Source: Clostridia bacterium (lineage in GTDB: Bacteria; Bacillota; Clostridia; Christensenellales; CAG-917). From it: DNA of 17,262 nucleotides. Within the stretch, counting starts at the first letter, position 1. Every line of letters begins with the position of its first letter. The translations under genes and the position numbers were made by a program. Of this stretch, positions 7,603-14,311 are shown piece after piece. The notes below the pieces were generated by a model that did not search any database, was not told the origin of the DNA, and saw only the letters and a list, made by a program, of their open reading frames with translations. Location of the stretch: the NCBI GenBank assembly GCA_017500745.1, contig JAFVYE010000013.1, forward strand, positions 1 through 17,262, written 5' to 3'.

Positions 7603-8064
7603 ATGAAATTTAAAATGTATTTTGGCAAAATAAAGACTGCGCTGTTTGCCATGGTGATGATCATTGCATTGGCGCTGATAGTTGTGGACATACTGCTTCT
7701 TTCACACGTCTTTGGCAATGCTGTCAACGAGGTGGTGTCGGGTGTGTCAATGGGGGCAGGAGCACTCATCTTTGTGGGATGTGCCTTGACTCTCTTTTAC
7801 AGCAACTATGAGCTCAAGGACGACCACCTGAAATGTGTCCTTGCAGTCTTTTGCGACAAAATCAAATATGAGTCAATCGCAGGCATCCGTCAAAACACCG
7901 TGACCAAAGAGGTGTTTGTGGCAGTTGAAGATGACAAGGGCGACGTGTTTGTGTCATCTCTCAACCTTGACCCTGCAACCGCAGACAAAATGGCAAGAGA
8001 GCTTGCATGCAAATGCGGTATGCTTGTGGAGTATTACTCTCCCAAAACCGACAAGAAAAAATGA
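7603..8064 (+). CDS. Two-TM membrane protein with bacterial PH-like C-terminal domain
   Basis: A 153-residue protein with two membrane helices (about residues 11-34 and 45-66) followed by a soluble domain of about 85 residues. The segment from YELKDDHLKC through the IAGIRQ turn reads like the first strands of a bacterial PH (bPH/YdbS-like) domain. In that family 'Y.L.dd.L.i..g....I.Y..I..I..' is typical, and the second half (FVAVEDDKGDVFVSSL) fits later strands. Such proteins sit on the inner membrane with the PH-like fold in the cytoplasm; their ligands are generally unknown. Start ATG 7603 has only GGTG as a possible SD and is preceded by an 8-bp triloop hairpin. It is followed after 24 bases by the DUF2156/GNAT gene. 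Family assignment is by fold pattern only. Confidence 0.75.
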   Translation: MKFKMYFGKIKTALFAMVMIIALALIVVDILLLSHVFGNAVNEVVSGVSMGAGALIFVGCALTLFYSNYELKDDHLKCVLAVFCDKIKYESIAGIRQNTVTKEVFVAVEDDKGDVFVSSLNLDPATADKMARELACKCGMLVEYYSPKTDKKK

Positions 8065-8066
8065 TT

Positions 8067-8081
8067 GTGGACCTTGTCCAC
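8067..8081 (+). other. Intercistronic triloop hairpin before the DUF2156/GNAT gene
   Basis: GTGGAC-CTT-GTCCAC, a perfect 6-bp stem with a 3-base loop, filling most of the 24-base gap between a TGA (8062-8064) and ATG 8089. The seven bases after it (CGACCAA) contain no SD. Confidence 0.65.
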
Positions 8082-8088
8082 CGACCAA

Positions 8089-9471
8089 ATGGAATTCAAA
8101 CCTTTTGACACATATGCAAAAGAGGAGCTCAACGCCCTCTTGACAGGCAGAAACTACGTGGGAAGCGAGTTTTCATACCACGCATTTTTGTCTTGGTTTG
8201 ACACTCTTGAATATGCCCAAACCCCCACGGCTTTTTATATCCGTGCACTCTTTGATGACGGGGATATGTATTGGCCTCCCATTGTGAAGGAGGGCAGTGC
8301 AGAGGACGCCTTGATGGCCATTGAAGGCAACAAGATTTACTTTGCCAGTGATGAGTTTGCGTCAAGCGTGTATGGCAAATATCATCTCCACAGCGAAAGA
8401 AAGTGGGCGGAGTATATCTATCTTGCCAAGGACTTCATCTCACTTGAAGGCAAGCGCTATCACGCAAAGCGCAATCACATAAAGAAATTTCAAAAACTCT
8501 ACAATTCCACCATTGAACCCTACAAATTGGAGGATAAACCCGCCATTGAGGAGTTTGAAAGAGCGTGGGTTGCATCAAAAAACTTTGATGAAAAGGAGCG
8601 TCAATCCGCAGAGCGTGAGCAAACCATTGTCAACGGCTGGTATGATGCGGTGCTCAAAGGAGAGCTTGTTTGTGACGTTCTCAAAGTTGACGGCAAAGTG
8701 GTGGGAGTGTCCATAGGCGAGATTATGCCATCGGGCAACGCCGTTGTCCTCTATGAAAAGGGGGACGTCAATTACGAGGGCGTGTACAGTTATCTTGCAA
8801 ACACCTTTGCCAAGCGCAACTTTTCGCAATGCGAGTACATCAATCGTCAAGAGGATATGGGCCTTGAAGGGCTACGCAAGTCAAAGCTTTCATATTATCC
8901 CGCCTTCCTTTACAACAGATTTGTCATGACACCTCTCATGTGTTGCAAGTCGTTGAGAGAGGAGTGCCCGTTGTCCCCTTATCGTGTCAGAAAGCTCAAC
9001 CTCAGCGACTATGACACGGCCATGTCCTTTTTTGAAAGGGGCAGAGATGCCCTTCAAGACAAAAAGCACTTTCTCAACTACACCGAGGATGAGCTGAAGC
9101 ACGTCCTTGAACACGGGTTTATGTTGGGGGCTTTGGACGGCGACACCTTGATTTCCACTTGTGCTGTTGACAGCGACAAGGAGTATGGCAACAAACTTCG
9201 TGAGATTTGTGGAGAGGCAAGACCTGTCAACTTTTATGAATTTTCGGGCATAATGACTGCGGTAGATGCCCAGCGAAAAGGCATATCAAGGGCCCTTTGT
9301 GCAGAGGTTGTTGAGTATGCCAAGGACAACTTGTCCCCCTGCGTTTTGTGCGCAGTTGTGCAGTACGACAATCTTCCGTCTCTTGCCAACTTGACCAAAC
9401 TTGGCTTTGAGGAAAGGGGCAGAGCCACCTACAATGAATACGATTTTAGATATCTTTGCCTTGAGGTTTGA
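8089..9471 (+). CDS. DUF2156 (phosphatidylglycerol lysyltransferase C-terminal-like) protein fused to a GNAT acetyltransferase domain
   Basis: A 460-residue two-part protein. Residues 1-290 resemble DUF2156, the aminoacyl-transfer-type GNAT fold also found at the C-terminus of MprF. The key stretch is YLAKDFISLEGKRYHAKRNHIKKF at about 111-134, then a second N-acetyltransferase-like half with GKVVGVSIGE near 202-211. Residues about 298-460 form a separate GNAT domain: RKLNLSDYD at its start, and the acetyl-CoA loop AVDAQRKGISRAL around 391-403 with the R/Q-x-x-G-x-[GAS] pattern. Small stand-alone DUF2156 proteins are common in Clostridia and of unknown substrate. Aminoacylation of a membrane lipid or peptide would suit its place between membrane proteins and alr, but that is inference. 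Start ATG 8089 is chosen because a TTG at 8065 would place eight unrelated residues inside the hairpin; no SD is present. Confidence 0.8.
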   Translation: MEFKPFDTYAKEELNALLTGRNYVGSEFSYHAFLSWFDTLEYAQTPTAFYIRALFDDGDMYWPPIVKEGSAEDALMAIEGNKIYFASDEFASSVYGKYHLHSERKWAEYIYLAKDFISLEGKRYHAKRNHIKKFQKLYNSTIEPYKLEDKPAIEEFERAWVASKNFDEKERQSAEREQTIVNGWYDAVLKGELVCDVLKVDGKVVGVSIGEIMPSGNAVVLYEKGDVNYEGVYSYLANTFAKRNFSQCEYINRQEDMGLEGLRKSKLSYYPAFLYNRFVMTPLMCCKSLREECPLSPYRVRKLNLSDYDTAMSFFERGRDALQDKKHFLNYTEDELKHVLEHGFMLGALDGDTLISTCAVDSDKEYGNKLREICGEARPVNFYEFSGIMTAVDAQRKGISRALCAEVVEYAKDNLSPCVLCAVVQYDNLPSLANLTKLGFEERGRATYNEYDFRYLCLEV

Positions 9472-9475
9472 GGTG

Positions 9476-9507
9476 GTCAATCCTTGACTTGTCACATAGA
9501 ATGTGAC
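9476..9507 (+). other. Two tandem triloop hairpins before alr
   Basis: GTCAA-TCC-TTGAC (9476-9488) and GTCACAT-AGA-ATGTGAC (9491-9507), both perfect, both with 3-base loops. They fill the gap between the stop of the upstream gene and the ATG of alr at 9509. A strong SD-like GAGGTGG (9470-9476) lies at their left foot, 32 bases from the ATG in linear sequence but near it if both hairpins fold. Confidence 0.65.
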
Positions 9508-9508
9508 T

Positions 9509-10495
9509 ATGAAGATTGACGTCACGATAGACCTTGGTGTCATAAAGAGAAATATTGCAACCTACACCGGCAACGTCATATTGATGGTCAAGGCGGATGC
9601 CTACGGCCACGGGCTCACGGAGGTGGCAAGGGCAGTAGACCATCTCGTATATGGCTACGGAGTTGCCACCATAGAGGAAGGCGTTGCCTTGCGTGAGTGC
9701 ACCAACAAGGAGATATTTGTCTTTCAATGGGCAAAGAGCGAGGTGCCCTCTGCATTGCATAGCAACCTTACGCTGTCCGTGACGGACTTTGGGTCCCTTG
9801 ACTACGTCAAGGACAAGGGCGTGAGAGGGGTTTTAAAGGTCAACACGGGCATGAATAGGTTTGGGTTTGACGTTGAAGATGCGCCTCTTTTAAAAGCCAA
9901 ACTGCAGGGTGTAGACGTGAGGGGGTCATGCTCCCACGTTTATTCTGGAGAGTCATTGCCTGCGCAGCAAATGCTTTTTGACAAATGGTGTGCTCAACTT
10001 GGTGGGGAGGACGATCATTTGCTGTCATCTTGCTACAACCACCTGCCCCACAACTTGATCAGAGTGGGCATAGGAGCATACGAGGGCGCAATGACGGTCA
10101 CAAGCAGAGTTGTTGCAGTGCGCAGGTTGAAGAGGGGCGACAACGTTGGCTATGGCAACACGCTGTCAAAGGATGGCAACGTGGCGTGGATTTTTGGCGG
10201 ATATGCCGATGGCATCAATCGTGACAATCCACAGCCGGTTATGATTGGAAACAAACTGTGCAACGTCGTGGCGGTTTGCATGGACTCAACTGCGGTGTTC
10301 ACAGGGGAGTATTCCCCCGAGATAGATGAGGAGGCCCACCTTGTTGGTCAACACCTCACGGCAAAGCAAATTGCAGAAGTCACCCACACCGTGCCATACG
10401 TGGTTATGACCTCATGGCGAGGCAGGGTGAAGAGGACGTATATATGCTCAAGCAAGAGGCACGAAAAATCGCAAGGGCAAGGATTGCCAAAATGA
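9509..10495 (+). CDS. alr: Alanine racemase
   Basis: PLP-dependent enzyme converting L-Ala to D-Ala for peptidoglycan. The cofactor lysine is K28 in MVKADAYGHG. KVNTGMNRFGF at 110-120 and HNLIRVGIGAYE at 182-192 are family motifs. The catalytic tyrosine of the partner active site is Y215 in VGYGNT, and GGYADGINR is at 230-238. At 328 residues it is shorter than usual (about 360-390), mainly at the N-terminus and between domains. The conserved end of the family falls at about RVKRTYI (residue 312), and 16 extra residues overlap the next gene by 52 bases. Start ATG 9509 is chosen over a GTG at 9503, both inside or just after a hairpin; neither has a close SD. Proximity to ddh (DAP supply) puts two wall-precursor genes in this window. 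Confidence 0.92.
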   Translation: MKIDVTIDLGVIKRNIATYTGNVILMVKADAYGHGLTEVARAVDHLVYGYGVATIEEGVALRECTNKEIFVFQWAKSEVPSALHSNLTLSVTDFGSLDYVKDKGVRGVLKVNTGMNRFGFDVEDAPLLKAKLQGVDVRGSCSHVYSGESLPAQQMLFDKWCAQLGGEDDHLLSSCYNHLPHNLIRVGIGAYEGAMTVTSRVVAVRRLKRGDNVGYGNTLSKDGNVAWIFGGYADGINRDNPQPVMIGNKLCNVVAVCMDSTAVFTGEYSPEIDEEAHLVGQHLTAKQIAEVTHTVPYVVMTSWRGRVKRTYICSSKRHEKSQGQGLPK

Positions 10496-11022
10496 GTCAG
10501 GCAGAAAGAGAGTGGGCAAGCGATGCAATCGTTGATGCCGTATCTTCCCTTGACCTGTTCAAAAAGGCAAAAAAGGTGTTTGTATATCTTGGCACAGACA
10601 CCGAGCCCGACACCCACGAAATAGTGGGGCTTGCTCTTGCAATGGAAAAGACTGTGGCAGTTCCTCGTGTCAAAGGGGAGCATATGAATGCCATCATCAT
10701 CACGCCGTACAGCGATTTCAAAACAAATCAATGGGGCATATTGGAGCCCATCAAGGGCTATGCCCTTGACGAAATTGATCTTGCCATAATCCCTATGGTT
10801 GCTTTTGACGGAATCAAAAGAGTGGGGCACGGCAAGGGCTATTACGACAAGTTTTTGGCAAACCACAAATGCACAAAGCTTGGGCTTGCCTTTGAGTGTC
10901 AATGTGTAAGCGGGCTTGAAGTGGACTCCTTTGACGTGCCACTTGATTGCCTCGTCACCGAAAAGAGAATTGTCACTTTGTCAAAAAAGTGTTACGAAAA
11001 CAAGTTTGGAGAAGAGCTTTGA
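10444..11022 (+). CDS. 5-Formyltetrahydrofolate cyclo-ligase (methenyl-THF synthetase)
   Basis: Cytosolic enzyme using ATP to convert 5-formyl-THF to 5,10-methenyl-THF, returning a folate storage or inhibitory form to the one-carbon pool (known as FAU1, YgfA or FthC). The 192-residue product has the family pattern: K-x-x-x-R near the N-terminus (KQEARKIARARI), WGILEP at 97-102 that contacts the folate, and the ATP-phosphate loop GHGKGYYD at 128-135. ATG 10444 is preceded by AAGAGGA at a good distance, so I prefer it to the in-frame ATG at 10414. It overlaps alr by 52 bases and the next gene by 4 (TTG/TGA), a sign of tight translational coupling. Confidence 0.92.
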   Translation: MLKQEARKIARARIAKMSQAEREWASDAIVDAVSSLDLFKKAKKVFVYLGTDTEPDTHEIVGLALAMEKTVAVPRVKGEHMNAIIITPYSDFKTNQWGILEPIKGYALDEIDLAIIPMVAFDGIKRVGHGKGYYDKFLANHKCTKLGLAFECQCVSGLEVDSFDVPLDCLVTEKRIVTLSKKCYENKFGEEL

Positions 11023-12020
11023 GAGTCATTGCAGGCAAATATAAGGGCAGACGTTTGACCTCTCCCGAGGGCAACAACGTTCGTCCCACAACAGATCGCA
11101 TCAAGGAAACCGTGTTCAACGTTCTTCAATGGGAGGTTGAAGGTGCAGTTTGTCTTGACCTTTTTGCAGGCAGTGGAGCCCTTGGCATTGAGTGCTTGTC
11201 CCGGGGAGCAAAAGAGGTTGTTTTTGTGGACAAAAGCCCTCAAAGCGTTGACCTTGTCAAAACCAACTTGAAGGGCATTGACGGTGAGTATAGGGTGTTG
11301 TCCAGCGACTTTTTGAGTGCCCTTCGCAGTTTTGACACCAAGTTTGACCTCATCTTCATTGACCCTCCCTATCAGAGCAATCTTGGGCTTATTGCGGTGG
11401 AGTACATCCTTGACAAAGAGCTTCTAAAAGAGGGTGGCATCATCTATTTTGAACACGGAGATGAAATCACTTTCACAGCGCCAAAGGGTTACAAAACCCG
11501 CACAAAAAAGATGGGCTACACCATTGGCGAGTTCATCACCAAACAAAGAGTTGCCATGCTCACGGGCAGTTTTGACCCCATCACAAAGGGCCACGAGGCG
11601 CTGATTGATGAAGGGCTTATGCACTTTGATGAAGTTGTCGTTGCGTGTCTTGTCAATGAGGAAAAGGAGTACTTTTTCACCCCGGAGGAGAGGGTTGCAA
11701 TTGTGAGTGCCACCATCAAAGACAAAAAGGGCGTAAGAGCAATTTACAGCACGGATATGGCAGTTGACGTTGCCAAGAGAGAGGGGGCAGAAGTGTTCAT
11801 CAGAGGAGTGCGTGGAGATGACGATAGGGCTTATGAAGAGGAAATCAGGCAGTACAATCTCAACCACGGCGGAGTGGACACAATCATCTATGAACTTGAC
11901 ACTCTCCACACCGTGTCATCAACTCGGGCAAGAGAGGAAATTTTGAAAGGGGATTACCGCTCAATACCCGCATCAGCGGTGCTCACCCTTGACCAAATTG
12001 TAAAAAACAAAATGAAATAA
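11019..12020 (+). CDS. rsmD-coaD: RsmD-CoaD fusion: 16S rRNA (guanine-966-N2) methyltransferase fused to phosphopantetheine adenylyltransferase
   Basis: One 333-residue reading frame carrying two normally separate neighbours. Residues 1-174 are RsmD: RVIAGKYKGRRL at the start, RPTTDRIKETVFN (22-34), the SAM-binding motif LDLFAGSGALGIE (46-58) and catalytic DPPY (115-118). It methylates G966 of 16S rRNA. Residues about 176-333 are CoaD, adding AMP to 4'-phosphopantetheine in CoA synthesis: GSFDPITKGH with T189-x-G-H192, TPEERV (221-226), IRGVRGDDDRAYE (261-273) and SSTRARE (300-306), all family hallmarks. The join (EFITKQRVAMLTG) has essentially no linker, and M180 is too late to start CoaD because the first beta strand precedes it. 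Start: TTG 11019, with GGAG at 11008-11011, overlapping the previous stop; RsmD proteins typically begin [ML]RVI. No frameshift is needed to read both domains. Confidence 0.93.
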   Translation: MRVIAGKYKGRRLTSPEGNNVRPTTDRIKETVFNVLQWEVEGAVCLDLFAGSGALGIECLSRGAKEVVFVDKSPQSVDLVKTNLKGIDGEYRVLSSDFLSALRSFDTKFDLIFIDPPYQSNLGLIAVEYILDKELLKEGGIIYFEHGDEITFTAPKGYKTRTKKMGYTIGEFITKQRVAMLTGSFDPITKGHEALIDEGLMHFDEVVVACLVNEEKEYFFTPEERVAIVSATIKDKKGVRAIYSTDMAVDVAKREGAEVFIRGVRGDDDRAYEEEIRQYNLNHGGVDTIIYELDTLHTVSSTRAREEILKGDYRSIPASAVLTLDQIVKNKMK

Positions 12021-12036
12021 ATCTAATGAGGAAACT

Positions 12037-12483
12037 ATGGAAACCATTGAATCATTGTTGAACGAAATTGAAAGCGAAGTGTTGAGAGCAAAAAAGGCAC
12101 CCTTTTCAAGCACAGACGTGCTCTTGAACAAGCAAACCATGTTGTCACTCATCAACCGTTTCCGCGGTGCATATCCCAGCGCACTTCGTGAAGCAGAGCA
12201 AATCAAAAAGGACCGTGACAACGTCATCAACAAGGCAAACGAGTACGCCGAGAGCATCTGCGACAATGCCGAAAAGCAAGTCAAAACCTTGATTGCAGAA
12301 ACCGAAATTATGCGCAGAGCCAAGGAAGACGCAGACCTTCTCCGCAATGAAGCACAACAAAATTACGAGAAGATGGACTACGAAGCAAGAGTGCTCGCAT
12401 TCAACATTCTTGACAATGCAGAAAAGGCATTGTCCGAGAGTATGAATATCATCAACGGACGCAAACGCAAGTTGGTTGAGTAG
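12037..12483 (+). CDS. Coiled-coil protein of unknown function (ATP-synthase subunit b/E-like helix)
   Basis: A 148-residue, highly charged, nearly all-helical protein. A short N-terminal helix (METIESLLNEIESEVLRAKK) and a loop with serines and threonine (residues 23-27) precede a long Glu/Lys/Ala-rich coiled coil from about residue 45 to 135. There is no membrane segment or signal peptide. Similar small proteins, often labelled ATPase or V-type ATPase subunit-like because of the coiled coil, tend to follow coaD in Clostridia genomes as I recall it, so position supports a conserved but undescribed role. GAGGAA lies eight bases before ATG 12037, and the gap to the RsmD-CoaD stop is 16 bases. 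DivIVA-like scaffolding would be a second possibility, but the typical DivIVA N-terminal lipid-binding motif is not seen. Confidence 0.8.
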   Translation: METIESLLNEIESEVLRAKKAPFSSTDVLLNKQTMLSLINRFRGAYPSALREAEQIKKDRDNVINKANEYAESICDNAEKQVKTLIAETEIMRRAKEDADLLRNEAQQNYEKMDYEARVLAFNILDNAEKALSESMNIINGRKRKLVE

Positions 12484-12506
12484 TTTTTGACACTTAAAGT
12501 TGCGAT

Positions 12507-14021
12507 ATGAACAAATTCTTCAAAATTTTTGCGTTGTTGCTGACGCTGGTTTTTGTCCTGTCAGCTCTCGTTGCTTGTGACCTTTTGGGCGGGATTCCAG
12601 CTGGGGATACCGACAGTTCTGGTACGGGTGGATCGGGCACAGGAGCAACCTATGCTCTTGACGTCTACACCCTCAATGACGTCCATGGCAAAGTTGTGGA
12701 CAACAACTCACAGCCCGGACTTGATGAGATGACCACCTATCTCAAAAGCAAGCAGCAGGAGCAAAACACCATGTTTCTCTCTTCTGGCGACATGTGGCAG
12801 GGCACGGCAGAGAGTGGACTCACCAAAGGCAATATCATCACCGATTGGATGAATCATCTTGGTTTTTCTGCAATGGCAATTGGCAACCACGAGTTTGATT
12901 GGGGTGAGAGCGTCATTGCCAAAAACGCAGAGTTGGCAGATTTTCCTCTGCTTGCAATCAACATTTTTGACCGTGACACCAACAAGCGAGTTGACTATTG
13001 TGACGCCTCTGTTTTGGTGGACAAAGGTCAGGTTCAGATTGGCATAATTGGCGCTGTTGGCGACTGCTATTCATCAATCTCTGGCGACATGAGCGCCGGC
13101 GTCTATTTCAAGACGGATGGCGAGCTTACCTCCCTTGTCAAAGCAGAGTCAAACAAGCTCAAAGCAGAGGGCGCAGATTTCATAATCTATCTCTTGCATG
13201 ACGGCCTTTCAAAGAGCTATTCATCAGAGAAGTACCTCACCGGCAACAACTACAAAAATGACAGCGGTGTTTACTACGACACGTCGTTGTCAAATGGATA
13301 CGTGGACTTGGTGTTTGAAGCCCACACTCATCAAAGCTACGTTCTGAAGGATGAATATGGTGTATATCATCTTCAAGGTGGTGGCGACAACAACAAAGGC
13401 ATGACCCACGCACAAGTTGTGTTCAACCTTGATGACAACTCAACAAGAGTGCGTGAAGCAGGGCTTGTCCGTCACAACACCTATTCAACAATGGCAGATG
13501 ATCCAATCGTTGACAACTTGATTGACAAGTACGACAGCGTCCTTGGCACCATCTATGACACAATTGGCACAAACAAAGATACAATAAGTAGCAGTCAAAT
13601 CAAAAACCATGTGGCACGGCTATACTATGAGGCAGGTGTCAAAAAGTGGGGAGCACAATATGACATCGTGCTTGGTGGAGGTTATCTCAGCGTCCGTCAC
13701 CCCTATGACCTCAACAGCGGAGCAGTGAACTATGCCACACTTTATACGCTCTTGCCCTTTGACAACGAGATTGTTCTCTGCAAGATCAAGGGCAAAGACC
13801 TCAAGTTAAGATATCTTGAAAACGGCAGTTATTACATCTATTTGGGCACCTACGGCACCAGCATAAGAAACAGCATTGACGACAACAAAACCTACTATAT
13901 TGTCACAGACACCTACAACTCCACATACTCCTCAAATAGACTAACGGTTGTAGCGTCACTTGGATCGGTGTATGCACGAGATCTCATGGCGGAGTATATT
14001 GCTTCAGGTGGCCTCTCATAA
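12507..14021 (+). CDS. Secreted 5'-nucleotidase/metallophosphatase lipoprotein
   Basis: A 504-residue surface lipoprotein. A hydrophobic signal peptide ends in the lipobox LVAC with acylated C24, followed by a Gly/Ser/Thr-rich tether (about 30-47). The calcineurin-like metallophosphoesterase domain shows LNDVHG (D58, H60), SSGDMWQG (D95), GNHEFDWG (126-133), LLHDG (H231) and EAHTH (H273, H275), a complete dinuclear metal set in which the first motif reads NDVHG rather than the usual NDxHG/NDHHG. The C-terminal 5'-nucleotidase domain has GGGYLSVRHPYDLNSGAVNYATLYTLLPFDN (about 390-420), where F418 could stack the base. It probably releases nucleosides and phosphate outside the cell. No SD precedes ATG 12507. 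It ends the long operon at a strong terminator, and its C-terminus has a paralogue at 17070-17262 in opposite orientation. Confidence 0.9.
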   Translation: MNKFFKIFALLLTLVFVLSALVACDLLGGIPAGDTDSSGTGGSGTGATYALDVYTLNDVHGKVVDNNSQPGLDEMTTYLKSKQQEQNTMFLSSGDMWQGTAESGLTKGNIITDWMNHLGFSAMAIGNHEFDWGESVIAKNAELADFPLLAINIFDRDTNKRVDYCDASVLVDKGQVQIGIIGAVGDCYSSISGDMSAGVYFKTDGELTSLVKAESNKLKAEGADFIIYLLHDGLSKSYSSEKYLTGNNYKNDSGVYYDTSLSNGYVDLVFEAHTHQSYVLKDEYGVYHLQGGGDNNKGMTHAQVVFNLDDNSTRVREAGLVRHNTYSTMADDPIVDNLIDKYDSVLGTIYDTIGTNKDTISSSQIKNHVARLYYEAGVKKWGAQYDIVLGGGYLSVRHPYDLNSGAVNYATLYTLLPFDNEIVLCKIKGKDLKLRYLENGSYYIYLGTYGTSIRNSIDDNKTYYIVTDTYNSTYSSNRLTVVASLGSVYARDLMAEYIASGGLS

Positions 14022-14049
14022 CAATTGCAAGTTATTGTCAAACACAATC

Positions 14050-14074
14050 AAAACCTCCCGTTTGGGAGGTTTTT
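14050..14074. terminator. Terminator at the end of the long operon, probably bidirectional
   Basis: A 10-bp stem (AAAACCTCCC with GGGAGGTTTT) and a 4-base loop, followed by Ts. On the other strand the same hairpin follows the stop of the 47-residue ORF. An identical stem recurs at 17026-17050. Confidence 0.9.
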
Positions 14075-14076
14075 GT

Positions 14077-14220
14077 TTAGTGGACATAACTTTTCAAGGC
14101 AGATTGAAGCAGAGATAAAAATTGCATCAGTTCCAAAATTTCATATTTTGTTTTTCCCTCGGCAAGTATATTTGCCACACTAATTGCAAGCATATTGATG
14201 TTGAAACTGTCTCCAAGCAT
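14077..14220 (-). CDS. Small hypothetical protein, 47 residues (possibly DUF6774-like)
   Basis: An ORF shorter than usual cut-offs. From ATG at 14220 it encodes MLGDSFNINMLAISVANILA, then a short Glu/Lys-rich turn, then a second amphipathic helix ending LLQSALKSYVH, with TAA at 14077-14079. The pattern of two short Ala/Leu helices joined by 'G-K-T-K-Y-E-I' recalls the small DUF6774 proteins of Clostridia, which have no known function. Support: codon choice fits the neighbouring host genes, and the terminator at 14050-14074 lies directly after the stop. A promoter-like pair (TTGTCA at 14254-14249, TATACT at 14231-14226, 17-base spacer) is placed so that transcription would begin at or next to the ATG. 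No SD is seen, so it may be translated from a leaderless mRNA. Confidence 0.55.
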   Translation of the reverse strand: MLGDSFNINMLAISVANILAEGKTKYEILELMQFLSLLQSALKSYVH

Positions 14221-14225
14221 AATAT

Positions 14226-14254
14226 AGTATATTCTCAAAGAAAAAAGTTGACAA
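14226..14254 (-). promoter_or_regulatory. Predicted minus-strand promoter for the 47-residue ORF
   Basis: On the minus strand, TTGTCA (14254-14249), 17 bases, then TATACT (14231-14226). The predicted start point falls within a base or two of the ATG. It is divergent from the tRNA-Leu promoter. Confidence 0.4.
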
Positions 14255-14269
14255 TTTGATGTAAATTTC

Positions 14270-14298
14270 TTGACATTGAAAACTCTGTGTCATATAAT
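14270..14298 (+). promoter_or_regulatory. Consensus sigma-A promoter of tRNA-Leu
   Basis: TTGACA at 14270-14275, exactly 17 bases, TATAAT at 14293-14298: a perfect consensus promoter, 13 bases before the first tRNA base, as expected for a strongly expressed stable RNA. A second TTGACA lies at 14248-14253 without a matching -10. Confidence 0.9.
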
Positions 14299-14311
14299 AG
14301 TGACACTATGT

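Noticed and set aside
10947..11018. An upstream ATG giving the RsmD-CoaD protein 24 more residues
   Set aside because: The extra residues are the out-of-frame end of the folate ligase gene. TTG at 11019 has a proper SD and matches the usual RsmD start.
11540..11570. RsmD and CoaD joined by a sequencing frameshift
   Set aside because: Both domains are complete and in the same frame with no base gained or lost, so a simple insertion or deletion error is not needed to explain the join.
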